Assembly: GCA_029844215.1 (NCBI GenBank)
Contig: CM056728.1
Span: 83,017,676 to 83,081,675 of the forward strand
Origin: Przewalskia tangutica
Lineage: Eukaryota > Streptophyta > Magnoliopsida > Solanales > Solanaceae
DNA length: 64,000 nt
Reading direction: 5' to 3'
Part shown: positions 23,911 through 35,539 of the stretch, piece after piece
How the letters are laid out: each line of letters starts with the position of its first letter
How positions within the stretch are numbered: position 1 is the first letter of the stretch
Program-made: the position numbers and the translations under genes
The notes under the pieces: generated by a model
What the model saw: the letters and a program-made list of their open reading frames with translations, nothing else
Told to the model about the DNA's origin: nothing
Databases searched by the model: none

Positions 23911-26900
23911 TGTTATACCCCGTATTTCGCAGTATGTACGCAAGGACGCACGAGAAAAATTTGAAGTTTAAAGTTGGCTTGGCCGAAATTTTTTGTTCAC
24001 AACACCCTGCTAGAGTCGCTTGACTAAACGCTTCACATTTCTTCGTAGGAAAATTCCGCTATGTCATTTTTAATTTTTGCGGATTTTTCCGAGATGAAAC
24101 ATTTTGGACCAACGGAGGGCTTACACTTGTCACCCTCTAATCGAGCACGTCAGGGCTGGTAAAGGGGTGGACGAATGGCCATTGTTTGGTCCGGCGGGTT
24201 GGTAGGATATTTTGGTGGTAGATGGATAAGGTGCACTTGGCAAGATCTCGCCCTACACTTGCCTTGCACTTGGCATGATCTCGCCATTGGTTGGCCTTTG
24301 CTTGACCTATAAATACCCTCCCTTTGAAGACTTCTTCATCCATTCTACAAATCTCTAAGTGTTAAAATCCTCCCTCTCTTTGTAGTGTTCTCGCCCAACA
24401 CCATCCTCCCCTTCGCCGAGAGCCCTCCCCTCTTTAGGCGCTAGCCATGGGTACCCTCCCCTTAGCCTAGTTGTTTTCAGATAATACCCCCTTTCAGGTG
24501 TAGAAATACTCTCCAAGTATTGTTATAATGCCCAAACTACCTTAGCCAGATACCTTGTAGTATTCTAAGGTTATACCTATACGAAAAGCCCGTAAATACT
24601 ATTATACTTCCCACACTACAAAACCGAAACCCTAAGGAAAATCTCCATAGTTAGTCGAGTGTTATGTAGTTGGTTAGAACTTCTAAGGGTGGTTTGGAGC
24701 GGTTGAGCGCACGGAGTCGAGCCAAACGCCGCCCAGATCGACATCTATACTGATACCATGGGCTTATCGAGGTAATTATCTTGTCTCTATCAGAATTGGA
24801 AATTACATGTTATTGGAATATATAGTCAAGATACTATATATAGAACTCAACATAGCTTTGTGGCAATGTCTTCGACTTAAGCCCGAATTTAAAGAAGAGA
24901 ACTGAATCAGAATTACGCAGGATCAGACACAAAGAAACTTGTGTAGCTTGACTGCAGGGAAGCGGCCGCCCAATTTCCCGTAGGATCTTGTATCTAGATG
25001 TATTCTACCGAGTAGTCTAGACTTTGATAGACTTGTATAACCCGTATAGGTTGAATGTTCGCGAAAGTAGACGGGCTACTTGAGAAGGTGGACCGTGCCA
25101 GCCGTTATAGCCGTGGAGCGATTTGTTAATAGTCGATAATCGCCGCAGGTATGCAACCTCTTCCTATCTCTTCTAGCATGATACGTGTATAACTATGTAG
25201 TACGGTAGACGACGCATTGTTAATTGAACGTAGTTGTACTACAATGTCTTTGACTTAAGCCCGAATAATAATAATCTTCAAGTAGTTCAAGAGAATTACG
25301 AACCGCTTTTAAAAGCAAGAGTAATACTTGGTTTTAAAATCTTAAGAGTTATACTAGCTTTATGGAAGTTAGGTATAATGGCTTAAGAGAGATAAAATGA
25401 ATGATTTATTTATTTTAGAAGTTAAGAGACTTGATCTTGTAAGATAAGAGACTTAACTTAAATGAATTATATAAATTTTGTGTGAAACCTCATTCGTGGA
25501 GTAACGAGTACTTGGTTTTTAAAAGGATAATGTTTTACCGATTTCTAAATCGTAAATGTATCGACAAACCATCGCAAATGCATTAAAGGAAAATGTATTG
25601 AATAATTAAGTATTATTAAACCAAGAGAAACTTCCATCCGCATGTAAGCCAAGATGAGACAAAATGATATTTCCTAGATCATGGTCAGAATAAGATTGTT
25701 ATAAACAAGAATATCCTACTCACATATAAGGCTTATGCTTTCTCCGATTGTTTAAAAGAGAATTATATTCTTAAATGAATAAGACTATGAACTACTTAAC
25801 CTTTCTAAAATAAGAAACGTGAACATTTGAAATTAGGCAAACTCGACGCTTGGAAAATAATGTTGTTACTTGATTTTACAAAGGTAAGTGTTTTGGTTTA
25901 CTTAAAAGGACAAATACCACTCTATTTTATACTACTGTATCAGGTGACTTAGGTGAAAGAAACAGATCTTTTAAAGATTTAATGTATGAAGTACTTTGGG
26001 GATAGATACCCGATCTTGTTAGTAGAAAGTACCTCAGTGAATAACTTAATTGTATTGGTTCGTGATAGCCTTGTAATACTTTCTTGTTGATTTGATAAGT
26101 AAACATGTTAGATGCTACGCGTGTTAGTATTCGTGATTGTTATGTATGGTCACTTTGTGCTTACGCTGTTAAACGTTAAGCCCGCTAGATCGTTATTATA
26201 TCACATACCCCTTGACTTATTATACCGAGGGTCACACCCTCGACGCGGTCTATACGGCCTACGCGTCTCTAAGACTACGCGAGCAAAGCCGTATGCTCCG
26301 TGATTGATCATTCCGGTGTTTAGCCCGACGCGTGGATGCCCTACGCGGTCTTTGCGGACTATGCGGTCTTTGAGGGACTACGCGGGCCGGAGCCTAGGTG
26401 GATACCGGGTTAAGTCGCCCGATGCGGTATACCTCAGCGGTCCGGGGACCATGATTCGAGGAATACCTCACGCTGGTCTCGGTGACCGGCGCGAGTCGCA
26501 GAGTTCCAGGATAGACGCGCACATTGATACCGCGCGCGAGTGGCCAGCTTCGACATGTGGCGCGGTCTAGAAAGACCTCGTGATACGCTTTATGACATTT
26601 TTGGCATCGCTGGTCTTAAGAGTCGGCCATGCCTTCGCATTTACCCCGCATCGCTCTATCGTGATGACTTTGGCGGCGCGAGTCCCCGACTTGACACGAT
26701 CGCTATTTATCAGGAATCGTAGTTTCGTTATCATACATGTCTCCCGCTTATATAGACTAATATGATTTCATTTACAGATTTATTTTCAGCACATACTCTG
26801 CACTGCCAGATCGACCTCTGGGCCGCGCTCACGCCGCAGTAAAGGTACACCCGGGCCGCCGATCCTCGCCTTAGGGTCACAAGCCAGCGTTGGGAAAGCT

Positions 26901-27206
26901 CCGCTTCTCCGAGGCTTATTCGTATAGTCCTCGCTGTCAGAGGTGCTATATCTGTGGTACGACGGCCCCGTCCGCCGCTGTTGTCATATCATTCGTAGAG
27001 TCCAGAAGATCGCTGCAAGCGTGGTTTGTAAAAAGGATTAAACTGCTCATTTGTAAGAGTTGTTATTTATATATATGCCGAAAGACAAGTTTTCCTCGAC
27101 ATCGCTTCACTTCATCGGTTTCACGATGTGTTTTATGTTCACTGACACTGATGTCAGATCACCAGGGTGCCCGGTAAGGCACTACCACGCCCGGTTCGGG
27201 TCGTGA
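23911..27206 (+). repeat. Array A LTR 3
   Basis: Third LTR, TGTTATACCCCGTATTTCG to ..GGGTCGTGA; the terminal CA is lost or miscalled at the junction with element B. TATA box at 24308-24315; GC-rich repeats at 26220-26575. Confidence 0.9.
24308..24315 (+). promoter_or_regulatory. TATA box of array A LTR 3
   Basis: TATAAATA in GACCTATAAATACCCTCC, about 400 bp into the LTR. Confidence 0.62.
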
Positions 27207-28160
27207 AAAGAGCCCAGGAGGGCAAGGCAGCAGAGGGAGCTGTGAGCAGAGCACAGAGTGTTACGAGGCCACAGGACAGTCATTACCTGAGATAGTGCTT
27301 CATTCGGGGAGTTCTGCGACGCCGCTAGCCCCAGGAGAGTTTAGAGCAAGAGCGCAGCCACCGAGACCACGATACCTGAGCCTCTAGTTCCACGGCCAGG
27401 AGCCGAGGATATGGTTACTAGGAGATGGCCCAGTTGCTAGCTAGGCTTGTAGCGAGGCATGGGGACAGACGAGTCGAGGTTCCAGTATCGTGAGTTCACC
27501 CTAGATCCGAGAAGTTGAGATTTCGACTTCGTGTCAGCACCACCCGAGTGCTATGGATCGAGAACCGGCGAAGATCCTCGTGAGTTTATTCGATAGCAGC
27601 CGATCATGGAAGTTGATCAAAACCTTAGAGGCATTTCTTACACTTCTTGCCCTCGCAGACGGAGAGCTCTCGCGTATAGATTTATGAAGTCGAGGCGTAA
27701 CGCGGACGGTTCGGGAATACAAGATCGAATTTGACTCATCGCTCATATGTCCCCGCTTTCGCGGCGTATACGAGGATAGAGTGCACCAATATGTCACAGA
27801 CTTGACGATTATCTAGTGAAGGGAGGTACAAGAGTAACTCTTCACAAAATGGACGCGTTCGCACAGATGCTTACGCAGCAGATCGAGGAACGTAGATCGA
27901 CGAATTAACCAAGATCAACGTAAGAGGCTGAACAGTGGTCCTTTGGTAACTTTCGAGGCGGACCTTCTCAAAGCAGCAGGTTATGCGCGCTCCGCCAAGA
28001 TGAGTGGTCCTCCGCTGCACTTCGTGACGCTCGGGGTATTTAGGAGTTGGTCGAACCTGTGGTTTCGGGGTTCACGATTTACATGTTCTAGCCACCGATT
28101 CGCTTTCTCGTTGCTCACTATGTGGTAGGCGTTATCCCGGAATGTCGCTTTATCGGTACT
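27207..28160 (+). pseudogene. gag remnant of element B, main part
   Basis: Continues the gag begun at 12455 after array A. The stretch around 27640-27900 parallels B0's SLTHRSHVPALVADMEDRV region (here LTHRSYVPAF and RIECTNMSQT in shifted frames). The conserved tail QQIEERR-type segment is at 27880-27905. A zinc knuckle reading CSLCGRRYPGMS is at about 28110-28150 (CX2C then HPGEC in relatives; here altered). Nucleocapsid knuckles bind the element RNA. Multiple stops and indels. Confidence 0.7.
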
Positions 28161-28164
28161 TGTT

Positions 28165-28985
28165 TTACCGCGCCTTCGTGGCCACGTGACGGGAGGATGT
28201 CCAAGCAGTGAGGATACAAGGGATGACTCACCACACGGTCACTGGGTTCAATGTTCGAGAAGGGTGTTAGTCGACGAGGTCACCCCTACCTCAGGGCCGT
28301 TGTAATATACTCCATTACGGGAGTGTCGCACTACTCGATACCAGGTACGCCATGCCAACAGGCCATTCGTGAGAGTTTGTCCGACTGCAGGTAGCACAGA
28401 TGTAGGACTCACCTTCGGATCAAGCTGGTTCATCACCTTCTATAGTTACGCTACCACAGAGCAGATTTGATTAGAGCGACAAAGTGAAAGTGAGGCAAGA
28501 GTTACAGAGATATCTTCACCTTAAGAGACTTGTTTATGTCATATGGTAGATGACGTGGAGTACTATGCGGATAGCACGGTCTTAGTGTGGATTAGAAAAC
28601 ATGGGTAGTTGAAAAGTGGTAAGTCCGGGACGAGAATTTTGAGCCATAGAATACAGATAACCATGGAGACCTTAGAATTTATAACAATTGAGACCTTAGA
28701 TGTAAGGTTGTCTTGAGTAAAAGATTTTACTGCTAATCTTTGTCTGAGTACATTGTATACGCGAGTATTTTCAGTGATAAGTCCATGCGTGTGAAAGGAA
28801 GCCGGTGACGGGCTTAGAAGACCACCAGTTCTCAGCGACTTGAATAGCGAGATTGTTCCGATCAGAACGAGTTTAGTACGGCTGGTCCGTCGAGGCTATA
28901 TCGCGAGTCAACCCGCAGCCCGAATGTATGGGTCATTGAGGTGGTCCCGCTAGACGATAGGTCACGAGGTGTTAGGCCCAAGTTT
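28165..28985 (+). other. Element B internal block without recognised coding sequence
   Basis: About 800 bp between knuckle and integrase with no protease, reverse transcriptase or RNase H landmark. It aligns by eye with the same block of B0 (35540-36150), for example AGAGTTACAGAGATATCTTCAC. Confidence 0.6.
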
Positions 28986-28989
28986 AGGT

Positions 28990-29800
28990 AACCATCGTAG
29001 TTTGTGGATGCGTTCGACCAGTAGCCTGGCCGATGTGGTCAGCCCATCGTGTCTTTTAGTCGACTCGCTACTTATGAGGTTACGCGAGATGTTGTATATC
29101 GTGAAGGTTGTAAGGTCGCATCGGGTTCCTACTTTTATTTTATGACAGCAATGAGCCCGCTTTATGGATATTTCTTTTCTAAGGTTTTACCAAAGTGGTT
29201 AGAACTCAAAGTGAGTCTCAGATTGCATTCACCCTGCCGACTGACTAACAGCGCTTTATCCGCATATTCGAGGATAGGTTACGGGCCTGTTTTGATTTTA
29301 GGGTAGCTACGAGATTATTTGCCTCTTGTTGAGCGAGTATTATACTAGCTACCATTTCAGATTCTGACGGTGCCTTACGAAGCCTTGTACGGGCGGAAGT
29401 GTAGTTGCCTGCCGATTGGTTCTGATGTTGGCAAGGTTCGAGAAGTTGGTCCCTACTTGTTTCAGCAGGACGTGGATAAGGCGCGGCTTATCCGTAAGGT
29501 TATTAGCACCGCAGTCACCGTAAGTCGCAGGATAATCGATGTCGACACTGGAGTTCGTGCCGACGCGGGTCTTCACGAACCACCCCTGGCGTGTGACGAG
29601 ATTTGGAAAGCAGGGAAACTTAGCCCGAGGTACTTTAGGCCTTTTCGCATCATTGTAGAATAGACAGTTGCCTATAAGTTAGCATCGCCGTCCGACTTAG
29701 AGGCAAGACGTCCAGATCCCACGCTGCTATGTTTCTAAGAGTATCTGAGATCCATCCAGAGTGTTCCCGCTAACGATGACCAAGTCGAGATAGTAACCCC
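28990..29800 (+). pseudogene. Integrase remnant of element B
   Basis: The best-preserved integrase here. Around 29080-29290, in shifting frames, lie EIV.LHGVP-type residues and then TQSESQIAFTLPTD and FEDRLRACFDFR. These are equivalent to the GTQLS.STAFHPQTDGQ and ..LEDMLRACVLDF core segments, the latter carrying the catalytic Glu. The open stretch 29370-29663 has PYEALYGRKC, DVGKVREVGPYLFQQ, KARLIRKV and GKLSPRYFRPFRII, the GPY-type C-terminal module in the right order. Then YKLA.PSDL- and ECSRY-like stretches, with no chromodomain. The role would be cDNA insertion. Confidence 0.82.
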
Positions 29801-29969
29801 AGATTTTGGAACCAAGCAATGACAGTAAATGTGGTAATGATAGTAGAAGAGCTCGAGGTAATGGCGAGGGTACGACGAGTAAGAAAAGAGGCGTAGATGT
29901 GTTAAGAAGATGGAGGTGTCCTTTTTATAAGTAAAGATGCCAAGAACGATACTTTGGACCACGGGTGGA

Positions 29970-30150
29970 GCTAATGGTATTGTTATACGCTTTAGAGATG
30001 ATTCTTCGCTGGCTTCGACGTATGCTTATGAGTATGTTGTATTATGGCCATGTGTGGCATAATTGGTTTCGTAAGTATAAGAGGGAAGACTATACCAAGC
30101 AAGCATGTTTGGAGATTCTAGAAAGAACATTCGGACGAATGTTTCTGGGG
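29970..30150 (+). other. Short conserved open stretch before the polypurine tract of element B
   Basis: A frame beginning around MELMVLLYALEMILRW contains VWHNWF and KYKREDY before reaching the hairpin. The minus-strand copy in D (around 42227-42420) is open in the same frame with ELIVLLYTLEVIPHW and VWHNWL. It may be a small protein, or just conserved element-terminal sequence. I do not recognise a family. The N-terminal part is hydrophobic. Confidence 0.35.
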
Positions 30151-30155
30151 AAGAA
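30126..30155 (+). other. Hairpin and polypurine tract of element B
   Basis: AACATTCGGACGAATGTT (30126-30143) is a perfect inverted repeat with a 2-bp centre. GGGGAAGAA (30147-30155) is the polypurine tract abutting the LTR start. Confidence 0.8.
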
Positions 30156-33100
30156 TGTTACACCCCGTAGTTCCGCAGTATGTATACGAGGACGCACGCA
30201 TTTGGAATACGACATTAAAATTGGAAAGAAGAAAGACGTGATTTTTCGACTAAAAGTTTTCGATTTTTGTGAAGGAAAAAGGTTCGTTAACGGGAATTGA
30301 TTCCCGTGATTTGGTATTCGACTTTTTGGAATATTTGAGAATTATGGAATTTTATTTCCTAATTGGTCACGCTGGGCCCATGAGGAATTTACTGCCAGTG
30401 GCCCACTTTATTTTCGAAATTTGTGGCATTACGGATATTTTCTAAGATGAAATATTTTGACGAGCAGAGGAGATGACACATGGCACCCTACGTGGCCCTA
30501 TGGCCGTAAATTGGGGCCTTAGACGCAGACACGTGGCTAGCCACATGTCTCATTGTCAAAGGACACTTATCTCAAAGTTGTGTGACATTTGGTTGGAAGA
30601 ACCCACACACACTTTTCCCTAATCCTCACCATACACTTGCTTTGATCTTGACCATTGATTTCTATAAATACCCTCGAGTGCAAGACTAATTTCATCCACA
30701 CTTGAGATAGTTTCTTAGGCAAAAAAAAATACTCCTCCCCTCTCCTTGTGGTTCTCGGTTTTAAGCCCTCCTTAGCCAAAAGTTGTCCAAAATCCTTAAA
30801 CTTATAAGTGTTCTTCCTTAGGGTGTTAGGAAGATCAGGTACCAAGAGTTGAAAAGATTTCACACCCTAGCCCTAGAATCCCCCTGGTCGAAACTTGCCA
30901 TGCCTCGAGCCTGTGCTCTTCACTTTGGAGTTGGATCTTGAAGAGGAATTGGTTGAGCGATAAGGTTGCTTGGAGCGTTTGGAGCGTAAGGAATCGAGCT
31001 AAACGTTGCTCAGATCGACTTGTAAATCTTGGATAATTTTGGGCTTATCGAGGTAATGATCTGTCCCTATCAGAATTGGATATTACATATTGTAGTAGTT
31101 TAGAATCGAGTATAAGATATATTGGAAGAATAATTATAAAGAATTGAATCAGATTTACATTGGATCAGATTTACGAGACTTGTAGTATTATCATGGGCGT
31201 TGTTGCATGTGTCCTATAGACGTAACACCCCTCGAGCGTTGGTCAGTAGCCGCCATGATAGAGGAGGAGAGTTTTGTGGTTACGGGGCGGGAGGTGTCGC
31301 TAATTTTCCGTAGAATAAGGAACCTTGTACTTAGAAATATTCTACGGCGGATCTAGAAGTTAATAACCGCTTTATGGCCATTATAGTCAAGATTACGAGT
31401 AGCGTATTCTACTGGAAGGTGGAAAAGGCTAGCGTTATAGTACTTGGAGCATTTTGCTTATTGTCGATAATCGCCGCGAGGTATGTGAACCTCTTCCTAT
31501 CCTTTCTAGCATGATATTTGTGAAATATATATAGCAGACGCACGGTGTTTAAAGGAATTTGATTTTCCTTTTGTGTCCTTGACTTGATTCCAAAGTTTGA
31601 CTTGTTATGAAATATTAAGGACTTGAATTATGTTAAAAGTTGTAAAACCTCACCATGAGTAATGGGTGTGTGGTCTTAAAGAATAAAGTTATCTTGATTT
31701 CAAAACGAGAATAGTTGTCCTTGGTTGGTTTAAAACATAAAGTGTTATAATAGCTTTACGTGAAGTTATTTATAACGACTTTATGAAAACAAAAGAACGG
31801 TTTTATCATTGGATTTAAAATGATAACTTGACATTTAAAAGTTGGAGGTTGGTTTCCTTAAAAGATATGATTTAAAGATTAAGAGCCTGATTTTTGAAAG
31901 TAAAGAGACTTGACTTATAAACAACTTGATTTTGGGAAAGGAGAAGTAACTTGATTTAAAGGTATAGGTTACTTGTTTTTAAAAGAGTAAGACACTTGGT
32001 TTAAAAAGTATATTGCTACTTGACTTTAAAAAGGAAAAAGTGTCTTTGTTTTAAAGGAAGGCATGGTTTTGTCTTAAAATGGTTTAAAAGGAAGGCATGC
32101 TTTTGTCTTAAGATTAGTTTAAAAAGAAGGTATGGAAATTGTTTTGGTTTACTTAAAAGATAGTTACTCTATTTTGATACTACTGCATCGTGGTTACTTT
32201 GCGTGAGTAACTTGACTATGTGGCTTATGATAGCCTTGTAATACTTTCGTTGGTTTGATAAGTAAACACGTTATGACGCCACGCGGTGTTAGTGTCTGTG
32301 ACGCTTGTGTGCGGGGTTTTCTTGTCAGGCTTATGTTGTTTAACGATAAGCGCTATGCCGATATTATATCACTTACCCTCGACTTGTTATGCCGAGGGTT
32401 AGCCGCTCGGCGCGAGGAATACCGACGCGGTCCGTGACCTATGCGAGTCATGGAGTTCCAGATGATCACTCCGTGTTACCCGACGCGAAATACCTCACGC
32501 AGTCACAGGACTACGCGATCGCGGAGTCCGTGCCGACGCCGCAGGTTAGCTACCCCGATGCGGCGAATACCTCACGCGACCTAGCGGTCCATGCGATCGC
32601 GGTTCCAGGATTAGGCTCGCATAATGATACTACGGGCGATCGCCTTGCTTCGATCATTAGCGCCTAGAAAAGACCGGGCCACGTTATACCTATTTTTGCT
32701 CTTGTTATGACGCGGCACTACGTGCGGTTGAATCGTTGTTCGTGACGCATTTGTAATTGGTTTTAAAATGTTATGATTTTATTTCAAGATTTACGCTTCA
32801 CATACTGCACCGTCTGAGATCGATTTTCCTCTCCGGGGCCGCGCTCATGCCGCAGTAGGTACACCGCCGCCGATCCTCGCCATAGATCACAGCTCGCTTT
32901 ATAAGCTCGCTTCTCCGAGGCTTATCTTTCGCATAGTCCGTCGTTGTAGGTACTTACATTCGTGGTACGGCGGGCCACGTCCCGTCAGAGTTATGGTTAT
33001 ATTCTGAGGTCCAGAGTAATCGCCACAAGGTGGTTTGTAAAAGCGGATGTAACTGCTCGTGTTTAATCATTTTTATATATATGCAGTAAAGGCGACCGCT

Positions 33101-33227
33101 TTGGTTAGCCTATTTTTCTTATTTTATATCTTGTTTCACGTGTAAGTTTTTTATTTCCACGATTTTCTCTCGATGTCAGATCACCAGGTGCCCGGTAAGT
33201 CACCAACACGCCCGGTCGGTCGTGACA
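30156..33227 (+). repeat. Element B 3' LTR
   Basis: Uninterrupted LTR of 3,072 bp from TGTTACACCCCGTAG to GTCGTGACA. It holds the unoccupied site corresponding to element C's insertion (ATTAG at 32610-32614). TATA box at 30663-30670; three GC-rich repeats at 32385-32600. It lacks the ~70-bp segment found in A and B0 LTRs. Confidence 0.9.
30663..30670 (+). promoter_or_regulatory. TATA box of element B 3' LTR
   Basis: TATAAATA in TTCTATAAATACCCTCGAG, about 510 bp into the LTR. Confidence 0.62.
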
Positions 33228-34067
33228 CCTCGACTTGTTATGCCGAGGGTTAGCCTCCCCGATGCGAGTGAATACTCACGCGTCCACGACCTATGCAGAG
33301 TCAGCGGAGTTCCGGTGATGATCACTCCGCGTGTTACGCCGACGCGAGGAATACCTCACGCGTCCATGGACTACGCGATCGCGGAGTCCGTGTCGACGCC
33401 GGTGGTTAGCTACCCCGACGCGAGGAATACCTCACGCGACCCAGCGGTCTATGCGATCATGGATGTTCCAGACTAGGCTCGCGAATGATACTACGGGCGA
33501 TCGCCTTGCTTCGATCATTAGCGCCTAGAAAAGACCGCCACGCTATATCTATTTTTGCTCATGTTATCGCGGCACTATGCGTTAAATTGGTTATTCGCAC
33601 GTATTTGTAATTGGTTTTAAAATGTTATGATTTTATTTCAAGATTTACGCTTCACATTCTGTTGGCCAGATCGACTCTCCTTCGGGGCCGCTCACGCCGC
33701 AGTAGAGGTACACCATTGTCGATCCTCGCCATAGATCACAGTCAATTGGGAAGCTCCGCTTCTCCGAGGCTTATCTTTCGTATAGTCCCCGTCGTCAGTA
33801 CTTACATTCGTGGTACGGCGGCCCCGTCCCGTCAGTAGTTGTGGTTACATTCTGAGGTCCGTAGTAATGTCGCAAGGTGGTTTGTAAAAGTGGATGAATC
33901 GCTCGTGCTTAATCATTTTTATATATACGCAGAAGCGACCGCTTTTAGCCTATTTTTCTTATCAGATATCTTGTTTCATGTAAGTTTTTATTTCCACGAT
34001 TTTCTCCGATGTCAGATCACTAGTGGTGCTCGCAGTGCACTACCACGCCCGGCCGGTCGTCGTGACA
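33228..34067 (+). mobile_element. Outer LTR fragment, right part
   Basis: Resumes the LTR interrupted at 329 (CCTCGACTTGTTATGCC). Contains three GC-rich repeats (33231-33470), the unoccupied C-site paralogue (ACTAG at 33472) and a complete LTR end, CGTCGTGACA, at 34067. Its sequence is closer to element B than to the B0 3' LTR, although the left part (1-329) is B0-like. Conversion by, or recombination with, B is likely. Confidence 0.75.
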
Positions 34068-34270
34068 GTGGCCCGTAGTACTATTGCGTGGTTTGTAAAA
34101 GATGTAATCGCTCAAGTTTTTATTTATATATACGTAGCGTAACCGCTTTGGTTAGCCTGCTTTATTTCACTGCTTATCTTTTATGAGTTTTTATTTCGCC
34201 GATTTTCTCCGATGTCAGATCACGAGGTGCCCGGTAAGGCACTCAGCGCCCGAGGTCGGGTCGCGTGACA
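34068..34270 (+). repeat. Truncated second LTR tail (B0-type) next to B0's primer-binding site
   Basis: Right after one LTR end at 34067 comes a second, ~200-bp LTR tail: GTGGTTTGTAAAAGATG, TTTTTATTTATATATACG, then the end GGGTCGCGTGACA. It matches the last ~200 bp of the B0 3' LTR (40490-40687) better than the preceding tail, so a B0-type 5' LTR was truncated and fused here. Confidence 0.7.
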
Positions 34271-34274
34271 AAAG

Positions 34275-34287
34275 TGGTATCGTGAGC
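34275..34287 (+). other. Primer-binding site of element B0
   Basis: TGGTATCGTGAGC, four bases after the LTR end; initiator tRNA-Met type. Confidence 0.8.
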
Positions 34288-34462
34288 GCTAATCCTGGAA
34301 AGTGTCTACGCACCGTATCTAGTAGTCTGATTATTCGCATGTTGCGCACCACACCTATAATCGAGGTCATGGATATTTAGGCTTGGTTTCCATTCTTCTC
34401 ACCGAGATCGCGCCTGTAGCCGTGTTATAAGTCGGACTCCCGCGTATTCGCTTGTGCTAGTT

Positions 34463-35530
34463 ATGCCTCTACGCAAGGCAACCAGTGGCTCAGCGGCAGG
34501 CGCAGAGGAGCCGCTAGTGGAACACAGAGGAGCGCGAGGCACAGCCCGCCATCACCGGTGGTGCTTCATTCGGGAGTTCGCGACGCCGCCAGCCCCATAA
34601 GAGTTTAGAGCAGCAGCAGTATCTACTGAGACCACGATACCTGAGCCTCCAGTCCCACGGCCAGGAGCAGAGGATATGGTTACGGTGAGACGGCCCGCCA
34701 TTTCTGGCCAGAGCAGGCAATGAGGATAGACGGGGCCTGGTACCGATAATACACCCTGCAGCCGACGGCTTGAAACTTTGGGACTTTTTGGAGTCGCACC
34801 ACCGTAGTTCTACGGGTCGAGGACCGAGGATGATCCTCGTGAGTTTATACGACGCTTGTAGCGATCATGAGAGTGATCAAGCCTCGCAGACAGAGTCGGT
34901 GGTATTAGGTTCACATCGGCCGCGTGATACCGCAAATGATCGGTTTGACGGGACCGCCCTGGGAGCACGCGCCCACCGTCGGGACGAAGTTCTCGAGGCA
35001 TTTTTACACACTTCTTGCCCTCGCATTGGCGAGAGCTCGCGCATAGATTTATGATGTCGAGGCGTAACCGCGACGGCTCGAATACAGATAGTTTGACTCA
35101 TCGCTCGCATGTCCCCGCTTTAGTGGCAGACATGGAGGATAGAGTGCACCGATATGTCACAGGATATGACGATTATCTAGTAAAGGGTTGTACAAGAGTA
35201 GCTTTTCAGTCAGGCATGGACATTGCCCGCAGACAAAGCCATGCGCAGCAGATCGAGGAACGTAGATCAATGGATTAACCAAGATCGCAAAGAGGCCGTA
35301 ACAACAGGTCCTTTCGTAACTTTCGAGGCGACCTTCTCGCAGCAGATCGTTATGCGCCCGCCAAGATGCAGTGGTCCTCCGCTGCACTTCATGACGTTCG
35401 GGGTATTTAGGAGTTGGTCATAACTCCAGGGTTTCTGGTTCACAGATTTACATAGGTTCTAGCCAGCCAGATTCAGTTTCCCCTCAGTGTTCACTATGCG
35501 GTAGACGCCATCCCGAAATGTCGCTTTTTA
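34463..35530 (+). pseudogene. gag remnant of element B0
   Basis: The best-preserved Gag here. It starts ATGCCTCTACGCAAGGC (MPLRKAT). Recognisable pieces of the retrotransposon Gag core follow: an EDDPREFI-like stretch near 34825, DTANDRFDG (about 34930), EVLEAFLHTSCP (about 34990), then HVPALVADMEDRVHRYVTGY and GCTRVAFQSGMDIA (35105-35230) with the helical end HAQQIEERR. A zinc knuckle equivalent to CSLCGRRHPE is at 35487-35525. Capsid and nucleocapsid function is known for the family. Two long open stretches (34770-35054, 35015-35278) in different frames show that few indels separate it from an open frame. Confidence 0.78.
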
Positions 35531-35539
35531 CTAACGCTT

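Larger units (their letters stand above)
12475..27206 (+). mobile_element. Array A: tandem LTR-internal-LTR-internal-LTR Gypsy element
   Basis: Three LTRs of near-equal length (12475-15763, 18209-21440, 23911-27206; 3,289, 3,232 and 3,296 bp) alternate with two internal regions of 2,445 and 2,470 bp. All point the same way, each internal region has its own PBS and polypurine tract, and there is no foreign sequence between units. The left flank is CAGAG; the right end is blurred (..TCGTGAAAAGAGCCC), compatible with loss of a few bases from TGACA-CAGAG. One insertion followed by unequal recombination between LTRs explains the layout better than separate insertions, because the internal LTR junctions lack target duplications. 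Confidence 0.85.
330..33227 (+). mobile_element. Element B: Ty3/Gypsy LTR retrotransposon carrying two nested insertions
   Basis: The LTRs are 330-2766 joined to 11642-12254 (3,050 bp) and 30156-33227 (3,072 bp). Each begins TGTTACACCCC and ends GTCGTGACA. The internal sequence is 12255-12474 joined to 27207-30155 (about 3.2 kb). Element C interrupts the 5' LTR and array A interrupts gag. Removing both restores matching LTR lengths and a continuous internal region, which is strong support for the nesting. Flanks are ..ACCCCCT on the left and CCTCGACTT on the right, compatible with a short target duplication blurred by indels. Gag and integrase remnants are present; protease, reverse transcriptase and RNase H were not found. 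Inferred to be non-autonomous. Confidence 0.85.

Noticed and set aside
29049..29663. Intact integrase gene in element B
   Set aside because: Recognisable segments lie in several frames with stops between them. Some breaks may be read artefacts, but the sequence as given is not an open integrase.
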